A stretch of DNA of 64,000 bases from contig NZ_WHJG01000014.1 in assembly GCF_011682175.1 (NCBI RefSeq), positions 97,933-161,932 of the forward strand, in the 5' to 3' direction. The DNA comes from Massilia frigida (GTDB taxonomy: Bacteria > Pseudomonadota > Gammaproteobacteria > Burkholderiales > Burkholderiaceae_D). This document shows, piece by piece, positions 52,561 to 63,097 of the stretch; within the stretch, counting starts at the first letter, position 1; each line of letters begins with the position of its first letter. The notes beneath the pieces are model-generated. The model saw only the letters and a list, made by a program, of their open reading frames with translations. It made no database searches and had not been told where the DNA came from. The position numbers and the translations under genes are program-made.

Positions 52561-53538
52561 TTATTTGGTGTCCGCATTGGCGAGCAGTTTCTCGACCTTG
52601 AGCGCGTACTGTCCGTTGAGCACGCCGTAAGTACAATCCATCACCGGCACCCCATCGACGGTGGCCTGGATCTGTTCGGGCACGTTGAGGGCGACGATAT
52701 CGCCCACCTTGAAATTGAGAATCTCGTCGAAGGACGCGCGCGCGGTGCCCAGCACGGCCACCAGTTCGACTTCGGCGATCTGGATCTGCTGGGTCATCAG
52801 GCGGATCCAGCGCTTGTCCACTTCCAGCGCCTCGCCCTGCAGGCTGGAGGTGAGCGTGTCGCGGATCGGTTCGATCATCGAATACGGCATGCAGATGTGA
52901 ATCTGGCCGCTCACCGAGCCCAGTTCGATGGTGAAGGTGGACGACACCACCACTTCGTTCGGGGTGGCGATGTTGGCGAACTGGGTATTCATCTCGGAAC
53001 GGATGTACTCGAACTCGACCGGATACACCGGTTCCCACGATTTCGCATACGAATCGAACACGATATCGAGGATGCGCAAGATGATGCGCTGCTCGGTCTG
53101 GGTAAAATCGCGCCCCTCGACCCGGGTATGGAAGCGCCCGTCGCCGCCGAACAGATTGTCCACCAGCAAAAACACCAGGCCTGGATCGAATACGATCAGG
53201 GCCGTGCCGCGCAGCGGCTTCATGTGCACGAGGTTGAGGTTGGTCGGCACCACCAGGTTACGGATGAATTCGCTGTACTTGGAAACCCGCACCGAGCCGA
53301 CCGAGACCTCGGCGCTGCGCCGGATGTAGTTGAACAGGCCGACCCGCAACAGGCGCGCGAAACGCTCGTTGATGATTTCGAGCGTCGGCATGCGGCCGCG
53401 CACGATCCGTTCCTGGGTCGCCAGGTTGTACGTGCGTACGCCCGTGTTGTCTTCGGGCGCGGACGCTTCATCCTGGTCGCCGTTGACGCCCTTGAGCAGG
53501 GCATCGACTTCTTCCTGCGAGAGAAAATTATCGGCCAT
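52561..53538 (-). CDS. fliM: Flagellar C-ring switch protein FliM
   Basis: 325 residues. The N-terminal CheY-binding motif appears as FLSQEEVDALLKGV, followed by the middle domain with RMPTLEIINERFARLLR and GGDGRFHTRVEGRDFT, and a C-terminal SpoA domain (GTARASFDEILNFKVGDIVALN). It sets rotation direction with FliG and FliN. Confidence 0.97.
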   Translation of the reverse strand: MADNFLSQEEVDALLKGVNGDQDEASAPEDNTGVRTYNLATQERIVRGRMPTLEIINERFARLLRVGLFNYIRRSAEVSVGSVRVSKYSEFIRNLVVPTNLNLVHMKPLRGTALIVFDPGLVFLLVDNLFGGDGRFHTRVEGRDFTQTEQRIILRILDIVFDSYAKSWEPVYPVEFEYIRSEMNTQFANIATPNEVVVSSTFTIELGSVSGQIHICMPYSMIEPIRDTLTSSLQGEALEVDKRWIRLMTQQIQIAEVELVAVLGTARASFDEILNFKVGDIVALNVPEQIQATVDGVPVMDCTYGVLNGQYALKVEKLLANADTK

Positions 53539-53544
53539 GGCGCA

Positions 53545-54060
53545 TTATTGGGGCTGGATGATGAACTGGGTGAACATGACGTCGTTCACTTCCTGCGGCT
53601 CGTCGTGCTCGACGAACGGCTTCTTGAGCGCCTCGAGAATTTCCGCGGCCAGCTTGTTCTTGCCGTCCACCGTCTTCACTTCCGAGGCTTTCTTGGCCGA
53701 CAGCAGCAGCAGCACGCGGCTGCGCACCTTGGGCATGTTCGCCTTGATCAGGTCAGCCTGCTCGGGGCCCAGCACTTCAAGCGTGATGGTCGTTTGCAGC
53801 ATGCTCTCTTCTTCGCCATCCGGTTGCAGATTGACGGTAAATACTTCGAGCGGGGCGAACACCGGCGCCGCGTGGGCCTTGGCCTTTTTCTTTTTCTTGG
53901 ACGGCTTGGCCGATTCCTCGGTGTCATCGCCCCCCTTGTGCATGAAAAACCAGCCCGCACCGCCGCCGCCCAGCGCAAGCACGGCCACCAGCGCACCGAT
54001 CATGGCCAGTTTCTTCGACGGCGGCTTGGCGGCCGCATCAGGGGGGGCTGCAGCTTTCAT
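53545..54060 (-). CDS. fliL: Flagellar basal body protein FliL
   Basis: 171 residues. One membrane helix (LAMIGALVAVLALGGGGAGWFF), a Lys-rich stretch (KPSKKKKKAKAH), then the FliL domain: VFTVNLQPDGEEESMLQTTITLEVLG and MPKVRSRVLLLLSAKKASEV. ATG 54060 was chosen over a TTG at 54078. First gene of the leftward fliLMNOPQR set; the 210-nt gap to fliK should hold its promoter. Confidence 0.93.
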   Translation of the reverse strand: MKAAAPPDAAAKPPSKKLAMIGALVAVLALGGGGAGWFFMHKGGDDTEESAKPSKKKKKAKAHAAPVFAPLEVFTVNLQPDGEEESMLQTTITLEVLGPEQADLIKANMPKVRSRVLLLLSAKKASEVKTVDGKNKLAAEILEALKKPFVEHDEPQEVNDVMFTQFIIQPQ

Positions 54061-54269
54061 GTTTGCTTTCGCTTTCAAAGTACCTCAAGACGACGTCGGT
54101 GGATCATGCCTGCATTATGTCATTATCGCGAAGAGATGAGCGGGCGGATGCGTGGAAAACAGGGCCGAACCCGGCCCAACTCGTGGCTAGCTATCGACAG
54201 CCGATGCGCTGTGCAAGCGCGGCGCCGGGTGTGCCGCCGGGAATGCCGGACAGTGCATGCCGTCCGTCA

Positions 54270-55748
54270 TCAGGCGAAGGTGTCGACCACGCCCAGCCGT
54301 CCACCCTGGGCCGGGGCCTTGGCGGCCAGGCGCTCGTTGGCGTCGGACGCGCTGCCGTTGACCAGGCCACGCACCTCACCCGTGCCGCTGCCGCCCGCCA
54401 TCGCGCGTCCGCCCTGATCCTGGTCCTGGCGCTGTTCCGGCATGCCGGCGTTGACGCTGGCGTTGCCCAGCGAAATGCCGCTTTCATCCATCATCTCGCG
54501 CAGCTTGGGCATGGCGTTTTCCAGGGCCTGGCGCACTTCCAGCTCGCCCGACGAGAACGTCACGCTGGCATTGTCGCCGCTGATGTTGAGCACCACCTGG
54601 ACCGGACCCAGGTCGGGCGGGTTGAGCGTCAATGTCGCGCTTTGTTCCTTGCCGGCCACCATCCAGACGATTTTCTGGCCGACCTGGTTGTCCCAGGCCG
54701 GGGTGCCGACGCGCGCCGACAGCTTGTCGGCGCCGGCATTGGCGGCCTGCGCCAGGCCGGCTGCGGCTTGCTGCAGCGGCGCGCCGACCGGGGTCGCCTC
54801 GATCGCCTTGGTCTCGATGGCGAGCGCCTCGGGCAGTTCGCGCGCGGCGGGAGCGATGCGCGCCGCCTCGGTTTGCAGCACCGCCGCTTGCAGCGCCGGG
54901 GCGGTGCCCTGGGCCTGGGTGGTGTCGGCGGCGGCGCTGGCGCTGGCGCCGGCCGCGCGCGGCATGGCGCCTTCCAGCAGGGCGCGCAGCTCGCCGGCCG
55001 GGGCGGCATCGGTTTCCATGGCCAGGGCCGGTTCGGTTGGCAGGCCCAGCGCGCCGACTGCGGGCGGGGTGGGGGCGCCATCGATGGTCGGGAAGCGCCC
55101 GGCCGCCGCCATGGCCGGCGCGGTGAAGGCGGCCAGCGCGGCATCGGCCGCCAAGCCCGGATCGGTGGCGGCACCAGCAGCGCCGCTGGCGCTGCGGGTC
55201 GCGGCCAGCGTGCTCCAGGCCGGATCGGTGGCCACCGGCGCGGCCCCCGCTTGCGCAGGCTGGGTCAGGCTGGCGACCAGGGCCAGCATGTCGGCCAGGG
55301 GCAGTTCGGCGCGTGCGGCCGCTGCGGCGGCGCTGTCGGCGGCAGCGGCGGCGGCGGCCGCGCTAGCGTCGGTCGCGGGGCTGTTGCCGCTCTCGCCGGA
55401 CTGGGTATGGCCGCCATTACCGGCGGCCGGGGCGCCTGGGCGGGCTGGCGCGGCGTCCGCAGCGGGCGCGCTGGCCTGCTCCGCCTTGGCGCCTTGTTCC
55501 GGGCGCGCGGCGGGGGCTTTCTCGGCCGGGCGCGGCGCGGCGGCCTTGGCCGGCGCCGGTGGCTGCTGGGTCATGCTCTGGCGCTGCGCGATTTCGCGCG
55601 ACAGCGTCTGGCCGAACTGCACCGCCGGTGCCGTGGAGGCGGCGTTATTGGTGCGCGCCGGTGCCGGCGTGGCATTCAGGGAAGTCAGTGGCTGCGGAAT
55701 CGGAGACGTGGACATGGCGGGCGATCGGTTGGTTATGACAGGGTGCAT
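54270..55748 (-). CDS. fliK: Flagellar hook-length control protein FliK
   Basis: 492 residues. A long, disordered Ala/Pro/Gln-rich N-terminal part and the conserved C-terminal domain: LTLNPPDLGPVQVVLNISGDNASVTFSSGELEVRQALENAMPKLREMMDESGISLGNASVN. It measures the hook and switches FlhB specificity. The ATG at 55748 forms TGATG with the fliJ stop, which favours it over the internal MSTSP start. Large Ala content explains open shadow frames. Confidence 0.92.
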   Translation of the reverse strand: MHPVITNRSPAMSTSPIPQPLTSLNATPAPARTNNAASTAPAVQFGQTLSREIAQRQSMTQQPPAPAKAAAPRPAEKAPAARPEQGAKAEQASAPAADAAPARPGAPAAGNGGHTQSGESGNSPATDASAAAAAAAADSAAAAAARAELPLADMLALVASLTQPAQAGAAPVATDPAWSTLAATRSASGAAGAATDPGLAADAALAAFTAPAMAAAGRFPTIDGAPTPPAVGALGLPTEPALAMETDAAPAGELRALLEGAMPRAAGASASAAADTTQAQGTAPALQAAVLQTEAARIAPAARELPEALAIETKAIEATPVGAPLQQAAAGLAQAANAGADKLSARVGTPAWDNQVGQKIVWMVAGKEQSATLTLNPPDLGPVQVVLNISGDNASVTFSSGELEVRQALENAMPKLREMMDESGISLGNASVNAGMPEQRQDQDQGGRAMAGGSGTGEVRGLVNGSASDANERLAAKAPAQGGRLGVVDTFA

Positions 55749-56188
55749 CAACGTTTGTAATAAGCCTGGCGGGCGGCGTGTTCATCCATCTGTTTCTGGT
55801 CGCGCTTGTTTTCCAGGCGCAGTGCTTCAGCCGCCGCGCGCTCGTTCAGGGTGCGGTACGACACCCGTTTGCGCTCGCTCGCCTGCCACAAGCCCTTTTC
55901 CACCGCGCTGCGGTTGTGCGCATGCTTGACGATCTCGCGCTGGCCCAGGATGGCGTGCTCCAGCTTGCCCATGAAGGCAATGAAATTGGCGTACGCCATC
56001 GGCGTCATGCCGCCGCGCTGGGCCGCGTCCAGCTTCAGCGCGTAATCCTCCAGATAGCCCAGCAGCATCTGCAGCTTTTGTTCGGTCTCTTCGGCCGCCT
56101 TGATCGCCACCCCCAGCCGCTTGGCGGCCTCGTCGGTGTCGCGCTGGGCGAGTTCGAGCAGGGTATCGAGGACGGTTTGTTTTGCCAT
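55748..56188 (-). CDS. fliJ: Flagellar export chaperone-escort protein FliJ
   Basis: 146 residues, a helical hairpin: TVLDTLLELAQRDTDEAAKRLGVAIKAAEETEQKLQMLLGYLEDY is coiled coil, and SERKRVSYRTLNERAAAEALRLENKRDQKQMDEHAARQ is the second arm. It sits in the ATPase ring and binds FlhA. Between fliI and fliK in the usual order. Confidence 0.93.
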   Translation of the reverse strand: MAKQTVLDTLLELAQRDTDEAAKRLGVAIKAAEETEQKLQMLLGYLEDYALKLDAAQRGGMTPMAYANFIAFMGKLEHAILGQREIVKHAHNRSAVEKGLWQASERKRVSYRTLNERAAAEALRLENKRDQKQMDEHAARQAYYKR

Positions 56189-56223
56189 AATGCATCATTA
56201 TAGGCACGCCGATTCGGATTCCA

Positions 56224-57633
56224 TCACGAGAATAGAGAGGTCAATTCGGCCAAGCTCTGCGGCATGCCGACGTTGTCCTTGATTTCCTGGCAGAGAAACG
56301 CTTCGATTTTCTCGTTCAGGGCGATGGCCTGGTCGAGCACCGGGTCGCTGCCGTGGGCGTAGGCGCCGACCGTGATCAGGTCGCGCGAGCGTTCGAAGCG
56401 CGAATACAGTTGCTTGAGGCGGCGCGCGGCGTGCTGGTGGGCGGTGCTGGTGATGGTGTGCATGGCGCGGCTGATCGACTGTTCGATGTCGATGGCCGGA
56501 TAGTGGCCAGCCTCGGCCAGGCGCCGGTTGAGCACGAAGTGGCCGTCCAGGATCGCGCGCGCCGAGTCGGCGATCGGGTCTTGCTGGTCGTCGCCCTCGG
56601 TGAGCACGGTGTAGAAGGCGGTAATCGAGCCGCCGCCCACCAGGCCGTTGCCGGCCCGTTCCACCAGTACCGGCAGCTTGGCGAACACCGATGGCGGATA
56701 GCCCTTGGTGGCGGGCGGCTCGCCGATGGCCAGCGCGATTTCGCGCTGCGCCATGGCGTAGCGGGTCAGCGAATCCATGATCATGAGCACGTTCTTGCCC
56801 TGGTCGCGGAAATGTTCGGCAATCGCCGTGGTGTACGCCGCGCCTTGCAGGCGCATCAGCGGCGGGGTGTCGGCCGGCGCCGCCACCACGGCCGCGCGCG
56901 CCAGGCCTTCCGGTCCCAGGATGTGTTCGATGAATTCCTTGACCTCGCGGCCGCGTTCGCCGATCAGGCCGACCACGACCACGTCAGCCTTGGTGTAGCG
57001 CGCCATCATTCCCAGCAGTACCGATTTGCCGACGCCGGAACCGGCGAACAGGCCCAGGCGCTGGCCGCGGCCGACGGTGAGCATGGCGTTGATCGCCCGG
57101 ATGCCGACATCGAGCGTTTCCACGATGGGGGCGCGGTCGAGCGGATTGGCGGGACGCACGTTGATCGGACCGCTGTCGTCGGTGAGCAGGGGGCCCAGGC
57201 CGTCGAGCGGGCGCCCGGCGCCATCGACCACCCGGCCCAGCAGGCCCATGCCGACTGGCAAGTGGCGCGCGCGGTCGCTCGGACGGCGCCGTGGATGGGC
57301 CACCGAGCCCGGACGGGGCAGGGTGGCTTCGACCGGCAGCACCTTGGTGCCCGGCACGATGCCTTCGACATCGCTTTGCGGCATCAGGAACAGGCGGTCG
57401 CCGTCGAAGCCGACCACTTCCGCTTCAACCCGGGCGCCGCTCGGCATCGGGATGGTGCAGGCGCTGCCGACGGCCAGCTTGAGGCCCACGCATTCCATGA
57501 CCAGCCCGGCCACGCGCGTGATGCGGCCCGACACCAGCTGCGGCTCGACGAAGCCAACCAGGGTGCCGCAGTCGCGCAGGTAGGACGACCAGCGGCTGGT
57601 ATGGCGGTCCAGCTCGGGCTTGGGGCGGCTCAT
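56224..57633 (-). CDS. fliI: Flagellar export ATPase FliI
   Basis: 469 residues. Walker A is [40 protein letters not shown] and [24 protein letters not shown] follow as in all FliI. ATG 57633 overlaps the fliH stop by 4 nt (ATGA). A longer open frame upstream is a shadow of fliH. Confidence 0.97.
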   Translation of the reverse strand: MSRPKPELDRHTSRWSSYLRDCGTLVGFVEPQLVSGRITRVAGLVMECVGLKLAVGSACTIPMPSGARVEAEVVGFDGDRLFLMPQSDVEGIVPGTKVLPVEATLPRPGSVAHPRRRPSDRARHLPVGMGLLGRVVDGAGRPLDGLGPLLTDDSGPINVRPANPLDRAPIVETLDVGIRAINAMLTVGRGQRLGLFAGSGVGKSVLLGMMARYTKADVVVVGLIGERGREVKEFIEHILGPEGLARAAVVAAPADTPPLMRLQGAAYTTAIAEHFRDQGKNVLMIMDSLTRYAMAQREIALAIGEPPATKGYPPSVFAKLPVLVERAGNGLVGGGSITAFYTVLTEGDDQQDPIADSARAILDGHFVLNRRLAEAGHYPAIDIEQSISRAMHTITSTAHQHAARRLKQLYSRFERSRDLITVGAYAHGSDPVLDQAIALNEKIEAFLCQEIKDNVGMPQSLAELTSLFS

Positions 57634-58316
57634 CGGTCCAGCCACTCGACGTCGTTCTTGCCGAGCGCGGCGGCCAGGCGCTGCCAGCGCACCTCGACCT
57701 GGGAATCGATCTGGTTGCTGGCGGTATCGATCTTGCAGCCGCCGCGCGTGATCTGGGCATCGTCCGTCACGCGCCAGCCGCCCTTGTCGAGTTCGTCGCC
57801 GATGGCGTCGCGCACCAGGCGCGCGTCGTCCGGGTGCAGCATCAGCACGGCCGGCTGCTGCAGCACTGGCAGGTAGGAGATGGCGTCGCGCACCACCGCG
57901 ATGATCAGCTCGGGCTTGACCGTGAGCGCGGTGCGCAGCATGTTCTTGGCCAGGTGCAAGGTCAGTTCGAGCAAGTCGTTGGCGATGTTCTCGTCGGCAT
58001 GGGTGAGCGCCTGGGTGAAGGTGGCGGCGATCGATTGCAGGTTGGCCATCTCGGCCGCGCTTTCCTCGCGCCCGAGCGCCTGCGCATCGGCATAGCCGGC
58101 CGCGTGGCCCGCTTCGTAGCCTTCCAGGCGCGCCTGTTCGCGGATGGCGGCCAGTTCGTCCTCGCTCGGCCAGGCCGGCGCCGGCGGTTCGTCGGGCAGC
58201 GCTTCCTGCACGGGCGCGCTGTCGAGCAAGACCGGTTCCGGTTCCGGAACGCGGTCGAAGGAATTCATTTCCCAGCGCTGGTAGGCGGTTTGCAGTTCTT
58301 TTGGAAGAGTAGCCAT
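57630..58316 (-). CDS. fliH: Flagellar export ATPase regulator FliH
   Basis: 228 residues. Acidic Pro/Glu-rich N-terminus, a coiled-coil stretch ([25 protein letters not shown]), and the conserved C-terminal domain with [35 protein letters not shown] and [21 protein letters not shown]. It binds FliI and FliN. TGATG junction with fliG. Confidence 0.95.
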   Translation of the reverse strand: MATLPKELQTAYQRWEMNSFDRVPEPEPVLLDSAPVQEALPDEPPAPAWPSEDELAAIREQARLEGYEAGHAAGYADAQALGREESAAEMANLQSIAATFTQALTHADENIANDLLELTLHLAKNMLRTALTVKPELIIAVVRDAISYLPVLQQPAVLMLHPDDARLVRDAIGDELDKGGWRVTDDAQITRGGCKIDTASNQIDSQVEVRWQRLAAALGKNDVEWLDR

Positions 58317-59308
58317 CAGACGAAGGAATCCTCACCTTTGCCGAGCACGATCTGGCCTTCGTCGGACAGGCGGCGCACGATCTGCAGGATTTGCTTTTGC
58401 TGGGTTTCGACTTCGGACAGGCGCACCGGCCCTTTCGATTCCAGGTCTTCACGCATCATTTCGCCGGCGCGCGCCGACATATTGCGGAAGATTTTCTCGC
58501 GCAATTCCTGCGAGGCGCCCTTGAGCGCCATGATCAGCATTTCGGACTGCACTTCGCGCAGCAGCAGCTGGATGCCGCGGTCGTCGATATCGATGATGTT
58601 ATCGAACACGAACATTTCATCCATGATTTTCTGGGCCATGTCGTTGTCGTAGTTCTTGATGTTATCCATCACCGAACCCTCTTGCTCGCCGCTCATGAAG
58701 TTGAGGATTTCGGCCGCCGCGCGTACGCCGCCGAGCGAGGATTTCTTGATGTTTTCATTGCCCGACAAGAGCTTGGTGAGCACGTCGTTCAGTTCGCGCA
58801 GGGCGGCCGGCTGCACCCCGTCGAGGGTGGCGATGCGCAGCACCACGTCGTTGCGCAGGCGGTCGGTGAAGTTGCCCAGGATTTCGCACGCCTGGTCGCG
58901 CTCCAGGTGGACCAGGATGGTGGCGATGATCTGCGGGTGCTCGTTGCGGATCAGTTCCGACACCGACGAGGCGTCCATCCACTTCAGGCTTTCGATGCCG
59001 GACGCATCCTTGCCGCCCAGGATGCGCGAGAGCAGCACCGCGGCCTTGTCGTCGCCCAGCGCCTTGGTCAGCACCTGGCGGATGTATTCGTCCGAATCGA
59101 GGCCAACGGTGGAGGTCAGTTCGGTCTGCTCGCGGAACGAGTCGAGCACGGTAACCACCTGTTCATGCTGCACGTTTTTCATCGTGGCCATGGCCGCGCC
59201 GAGTTTGAGCACTTCGCGCGGGCCGAGGAAGCGCATCACCTCGGCCGCCTCGGACTCGCCGATGGCCAGCATCAGGATGGCTGCCTTCTGGATTCCATTA
59301 TCATTCAT
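58316..59308 (-). CDS. fliG: Flagellar motor switch protein FliG
   Basis: 330 residues, the usual length. [24 protein letters not shown] opens Fli[25 protein letters not shown] is the EHPQ motif, and [28 protein letters not shown] holds the charged torque helix. Overlaps fliF by 8 nt. Confidence 0.97.
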   Translation of the reverse strand: MNDNGIQKAAILMLAIGESEAAEVMRFLGPREVLKLGAAMATMKNVQHEQVVTVLDSFREQTELTSTVGLDSDEYIRQVLTKALGDDKAAVLLSRILGGKDASGIESLKWMDASSVSELIRNEHPQIIATILVHLERDQACEILGNFTDRLRNDVVLRIATLDGVQPAALRELNDVLTKLLSGNENIKKSSLGGVRAAAEILNFMSGEQEGSVMDNIKNYDNDMAQKIMDEMFVFDNIIDIDDRGIQLLLREVQSEMLIMALKGASQELREKIFRNMSARAGEMMREDLESKGPVRLSEVETQQKQILQIVRRLSDEGQIVLGKGEDSFV

Positions 59309-60998
59309 TTGTACCTACCCATGCCTTGATGACGTTTGCGACGATGCGCGGATCTTCCTGTGCCAGTTTCTTGGCCAGCGCCAGGTTGGCCCGGTAGCTG
59401 TGGTCTTGCTGCGATTCGGCCAGGGCTTCGGCTTCCTGCTGGGCGGCCTCGGCGGTGGCGGCTTCCTCGGCCTTTTCTTCCGCAGTCGGGACCGGCTCGG
59501 GCGGCACTTCGTGGGCCTTGTCGAACTTGGTCAGCACCGGGCGCAGCATCGGGCGCAGCAGGCGGAAGTACAGGAACGCGATGACGGCGAACACGAACAG
59601 GTACTTGGCGACGTCCTTGGCCAGCGGCAGGTTGGCCGGATCGCGCCACCAGTCGAGCGTGGCGGCCGGCACGTCCGGCTTGTCCACGCCATCGAAGGCG
59701 GCATTGGTCACGTTGAGCGTGTCGCCGCGCTCCTTGGAGTAGCCCATCGCCTGCTTGACCAGCTCGTTGATCTTGGCCACCAGGTCGGGCGCGAGCGGGG
59801 TCACCGTGACGCGGCCGGTCTTGGCGTCGACCGTGCGCCGGTGGTTGACCAGCACCCCGACGGTCAGGCGCTTGACCAGGCCCATCGGACGCTGCTCGTA
59901 GCGGATGGTCTTGTCGACTTCAAAATTGGTGGTGGTGTCCTTGCGCGTCGGGCCGGTGGTGGCCACAGGCGCGGTACCGGGCGCTCCGGTGGCGGTCAGG
60001 GGCGCCGTGGCCAGGCCCGGCGGCTGGTTGGAGAGCGCGCCCGGTACGCCGGCCGGATTGGCGCTGCCGGGGCCGTTCGCTTCCGAGGTTTGCTGGCTGC
60101 GGATCGATTGCGGCTCCGGTGGCGAGTTTGGCTTGTAGACTTCGGCGGCCGTGTCGACCTGGGCGAAGTCGATGTCGGCGGTCGCTTCGGCGCGCACATT
60201 GCCGGGGCCGACCAGCGGCGTGATCAGGGACTCGACCTGCTTGATGATGTTCTTCTGCACCGCTTCCACGTACTTGAGCTGGTTCGGATCGAGCTTGCGC
60301 GCGTTGCCCGATTTGTCCGGATCGGACAGCAGGTTGCCGTTCTGGTCGACCACGGTCACGTTCGAGACCGGCAACTCCGACACGCTCGACGCCAGCAGGT
60401 GGACGATGGCGTTGACCTGGGCCTGGTCGATGACGCGTCCGGTTTGCAGGTTCAACAACACCGAGGCGGTCGGCTTTTGCTGCTCGCGCACGAAGACCGA
60501 CGGTTTCGGCAGGGCCAGGTGCACGCGCGCCGAGCTGACGGCGGCGATCGATTCGATCGAGCGCGCCAGTTCGCCTTCGAGCGAGCGCTGGTAATTGACT
60601 TGTTCGTGGAACTGGGACACGCCCAGTTTCTGGTTTTCCATCAGCTCGAAGCCGACTGTGCCGCCCTTGGGCAAGCCTTGCGCGGCCAGCTTGAGACGGA
60701 TGCCGTGCACTTGCTCGTTGGGCACCATGATGGACGCGCCGCCATCGGAAAACTTGTAGGGCACCGCCATCTGGTCGAGCGAAGCCATGATGGCGCCGCC
60801 ATCCTTGTCGCTGACATTGGTAAACAAGATGCCGTATTCAGTGCGCTGGCTCCACAGCCAGATGCCCAGCATCAAGGCCAGCACCGCCGCGATGCCGCCC
60901 CCACGCAGGAAATTTTTTCCGAGCGGAGTCTGCAGGAACGTGGGGGGCGGCGTGTCCTGGGGGATATCGACGAGTTCTTCTGCGGTTGCAGCTGCCAT
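59301..60998 (-). CDS. fliF: Flagellar MS-ring protein FliF
   Basis: 565 residues. Two membrane helices (GIAAVLALMLGIWLWS near the N-terminus and VAKYLFVFAVIAFLYFRLL near the end) flank the ring-building motifs with YGILFTNVSDKDGGAIMASLDQMAVPYKF and FHEQVNYQRSLEGELARSIESI. The C-terminal tail binds FliG. ATG 60998 is taken over a TTG at 61046. Divergent from fliE; first gene of the leftward operon. Confidence 0.97.
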   Translation of the reverse strand: MAAATAEELVDIPQDTPPPTFLQTPLGKNFLRGGGIAAVLALMLGIWLWSQRTEYGILFTNVSDKDGGAIMASLDQMAVPYKFSDGGASIMVPNEQVHGIRLKLAAQGLPKGGTVGFELMENQKLGVSQFHEQVNYQRSLEGELARSIESIAAVSSARVHLALPKPSVFVREQQKPTASVLLNLQTGRVIDQAQVNAIVHLLASSVSELPVSNVTVVDQNGNLLSDPDKSGNARKLDPNQLKYVEAVQKNIIKQVESLITPLVGPGNVRAEATADIDFAQVDTAAEVYKPNSPPEPQSIRSQQTSEANGPGSANPAGVPGALSNQPPGLATAPLTATGAPGTAPVATTGPTRKDTTTNFEVDKTIRYEQRPMGLVKRLTVGVLVNHRRTVDAKTGRVTVTPLAPDLVAKINELVKQAMGYSKERGDTLNVTNAAFDGVDKPDVPAATLDWWRDPANLPLAKDVAKYLFVFAVIAFLYFRLLRPMLRPVLTKFDKAHEVPPEPVPTAEEKAEEAATAEAAQQEAEALAESQQDHSYRANLALAKKLAQEDPRIVANVIKAWVGTNE

Positions 60999-61251
60999 GG
61001 TGGGGGTGTCCGACGGGCTAGGCCCAAACTGGTAGGAATTTCCCAAACCTGCGCAAAGGTTGGGGCTCAGACTCCATTATGTGGGGCGGGGCCCCCGCTC
61101 AAAGCATCGAACAGAGCGCGCTTTTGGCCCCTGCTCGCGGGGCCGGCGCGCCACCCGGGTGCTATTCTGGCACCCTGACTTCGCTGGTATGCATATTGTA
61201 CTCGCGGGATGGGGCAGGGATGCGCCCGCCAGTGTGAACATAGGAAATAAC

Positions 61252-61602
61252 ATGAACGTGAACGGAATCGGATCGGACCGGATCGAAGCGATGATGGCCC
61301 AGCTCAAGGCGGCCGCTGCGCGCCCGGCTGGCGGCGTCGGGCCGGCGCTCAAGGTCGTGCCCGAGCCGGCTGTCGCCAAGGTCGACTTCGCCGACGCGCT
61401 CAAGAATTCGATCGCCGAGGTCAGCGATGCCCAGCTCAAGGCGGGCGAGCAGGGCAAGGCGTTCACCATGGGCGACGACAGGGTGAGTTTGTCGGATGTG
61501 ATGGTGTCGATGCAAAAGGCCAGTATTGGCTTTCAGGCAACCGTGCAGGTGAGGAACAAGCTGGTGTCGGCGTATCACGAGATCATGAATATGCAGGTGT
61601 GA
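61252..61602 (+). CDS. fliE: Flagellar hook-basal body protein FliE
   Basis: 116 residues. VDFADALKNSIAEVSDAQLKAGEQGKAFTMGDDRVSLSDVMVSMQKASIGFQATVQVRNKLVSAYHEIMNMQV is typical FliE, which links the MS ring to the rod. AGGAAA precedes ATG 61252. Divergent from fliF, sharing a 250-bp control region with a -10-like TATTCT at 61163-61168. Confidence 0.95.
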   Translation: MNVNGIGSDRIEAMMAQLKAAAARPAGGVGPALKVVPEPAVAKVDFADALKNSIAEVSDAQLKAGEQGKAFTMGDDRVSLSDVMVSMQKASIGFQATVQVRNKLVSAYHEIMNMQV

Positions 61603-61745
61603 GCGCGGCCGCTGTCGCTTTTCCCCCTGCGGTCGCCAGGGATCACTTTGGCCTTATTGAAATTTCCTTCTTGTAATAATTCTTGAAATCACGTTTACTC
61701 GTGCTTTTGCTTGGCTTCACTGCCTGGAAACACGATTGCTGATTG

Positions 61746-62555
61746 ATGGATAAGAAAAAAGAGAGCTTCCCCAACGCGCTGGAAGCGCTGATGCTGTTTG
61801 TCGCGCTGTATATGGCCGAATATGTGGTGGGCGCGGCGCTGTATGACGTGCGCGGCGCGTTGTCGATGGAGCCGCGCGACTTGGCCGGCATGATCATGGT
61901 GCTCGCCAATGGCCTTATCTTTACCGTGGTGATGCACTACAAAGGCCTGAGCTACCGCGCGCTGTTTCACTCGTCGCCGGCGTCCGCCAGCGCCACCGTG
62001 CTGATGGTCTTTCCGGCGCTCGCCCTGACGCTTCCCTTGATCTTCATGGCCATGTCCATGCTCGACGCAGCGATGCTCATGCTGTTTCCCATGACGTCCC
62101 AGGAGCATGCCCTGTTTGCCAACATGAAGGCCGACAGCGTGGGAATGATCGTGGTGATCTGCGTTCTGGCCCCGGTGCTGGAAGAAATGCTATTTCGCGG
62201 AATTATCTTGCGCAGCTTTCTGGGCCAATATCCGAAATGGGCTGCCATCCTGGCATCGGCCGGGCTGTTCGGCTTTGCGCACATGAATATCTATCAATAT
62301 GTCGGTGCCGTGATCATCGGGGTGTTTCTCGGCTGGCTGTATGAGCGCACCAAGTCCTTGCTACCCTGCATCGGACTGCATGCCGCGTATAACACCATGT
62401 GCGTCGCACAGGAGTGGAGTGATGTGCGCGAGGCGCGGGAGGGTTTGCCGGAGTTCGCATCCTCATCCTGGCTGATCGCGATGCTGGAGGGGGCGGCGGG
62501 GGCGGCTTTCCTATATCGTGTACTGCACGTGCCTGCCGCGCAGCGCGGCAGGTGA
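61746..62555 (+). CDS. CPBP-family intramembrane glutamic protease
   Basis: 269 residues with about eight membrane helices. The Rce1/CPBP motifs are present: VLEEMLFRGIILR (EExxxR), LFGFAHMNIYQ (FxxxH) and GLHAAYN (HxxxN). In bacteria such proteins often serve in peptide self-immunity or regulated proteolysis, but no peptide gene is next to it. ATG 61746; a TTG 3 nt earlier also fits. Not flagellar, but it follows fliE in the same direction. Confidence 0.9.
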   Translation: MDKKKESFPNALEALMLFVALYMAEYVVGAALYDVRGALSMEPRDLAGMIMVLANGLIFTVVMHYKGLSYRALFHSSPASASATVLMVFPALALTLPLIFMAMSMLDAAMLMLFPMTSQEHALFANMKADSVGMIVVICVLAPVLEEMLFRGIILRSFLGQYPKWAAILASAGLFGFAHMNIYQYVGAVIIGVFLGWLYERTKSLLPCIGLHAAYNTMCVAQEWSDVREAREGLPEFASSSWLIAMLEGAAGAAFLYRVLHVPAAQRGR

Positions 62556-62586
62556 GCGGAGATTGATTGATCACTGAAAGGCACTG

Positions 62587-62895
62587 ATGTTCTGGAGTAC
62601 TGATATCGGGCAGGGCGTGGTCGTGTTCGACGACATTTCTTTTCTTCCCGACGCGTTCGATGCGGCCCACCATGCCGATTACCTCAAGGAAGACCTGCTG
62701 CAGATTGTCTTTCCCGACGATCTGGTGCTGGACGTCGGCTGGACTCCCTCGTTCGATGAGCATGGCCACTTTCTGCTGATGCTGGTGAGCGATAGCAACT
62801 GGGACGAGCCGGTCGAGCGTGCCGAGTTCACCGATGTGGTGACGCTTAAGGCGCGGATCGCGGGCATTGCCGGCAAACTTGCTCACGATGTTTGA
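62587..62895 (+). CDS. Small hypothetical protein
   Basis: 102 residues, acidic (many Asp), without signal or membrane helix. FPDDLVLDVGWTPSFDEHGHFLLMLVSDSNWDEPVERAEF suggests a compact alpha/beta protein. AAAGG precedes ATG 62587. It follows the CPBP gene by 31 nt and may be co-transcribed. I do not recognise the family. Confidence 0.65.
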   Translation: MFWSTDIGQGVVVFDDISFLPDAFDAAHHADYLKEDLLQIVFPDDLVLDVGWTPSFDEHGHFLLMLVSDSNWDEPVERAEFTDVVTLKARIAGIAGKLAHDV

Positions 62896-63097
62896 ACGGG
62901 AACTGCATGCGCCAGCCAGTTAAAGCGGCCTTGGGAGGCGAGAATGGCCAGTTCGGCATGAGGTCTGCTTCCGGCCAGAGGACTAAACCGCTCGCGCGGT
63001 AGGACTTCGATTGAAGGTAGCTTGTAGTTGACACCATGGCTCCGGTTTCTATCGTGAAACAGAGGCAATCCGCCTCGTTTCCGACAGGAGCCAAGCC
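62896..63097. other. Junction between host gene and the recombinase gene
   Basis: About 200 bp between the hypothetical gene and the tyrosine recombinase. It should contain the boundary of the mobile element, but no target duplication or terminal repeat can be recognised with only one side in view. A minus-strand frame here (62883-63068) has a tail like a truncated protein and may be remnant sequence. Confidence 0.35.

Noticed and set aside
56353..57876. 507-codon plus-strand frame opposite fliI
   Set aside because: Shadow of a certain ATPase gene.
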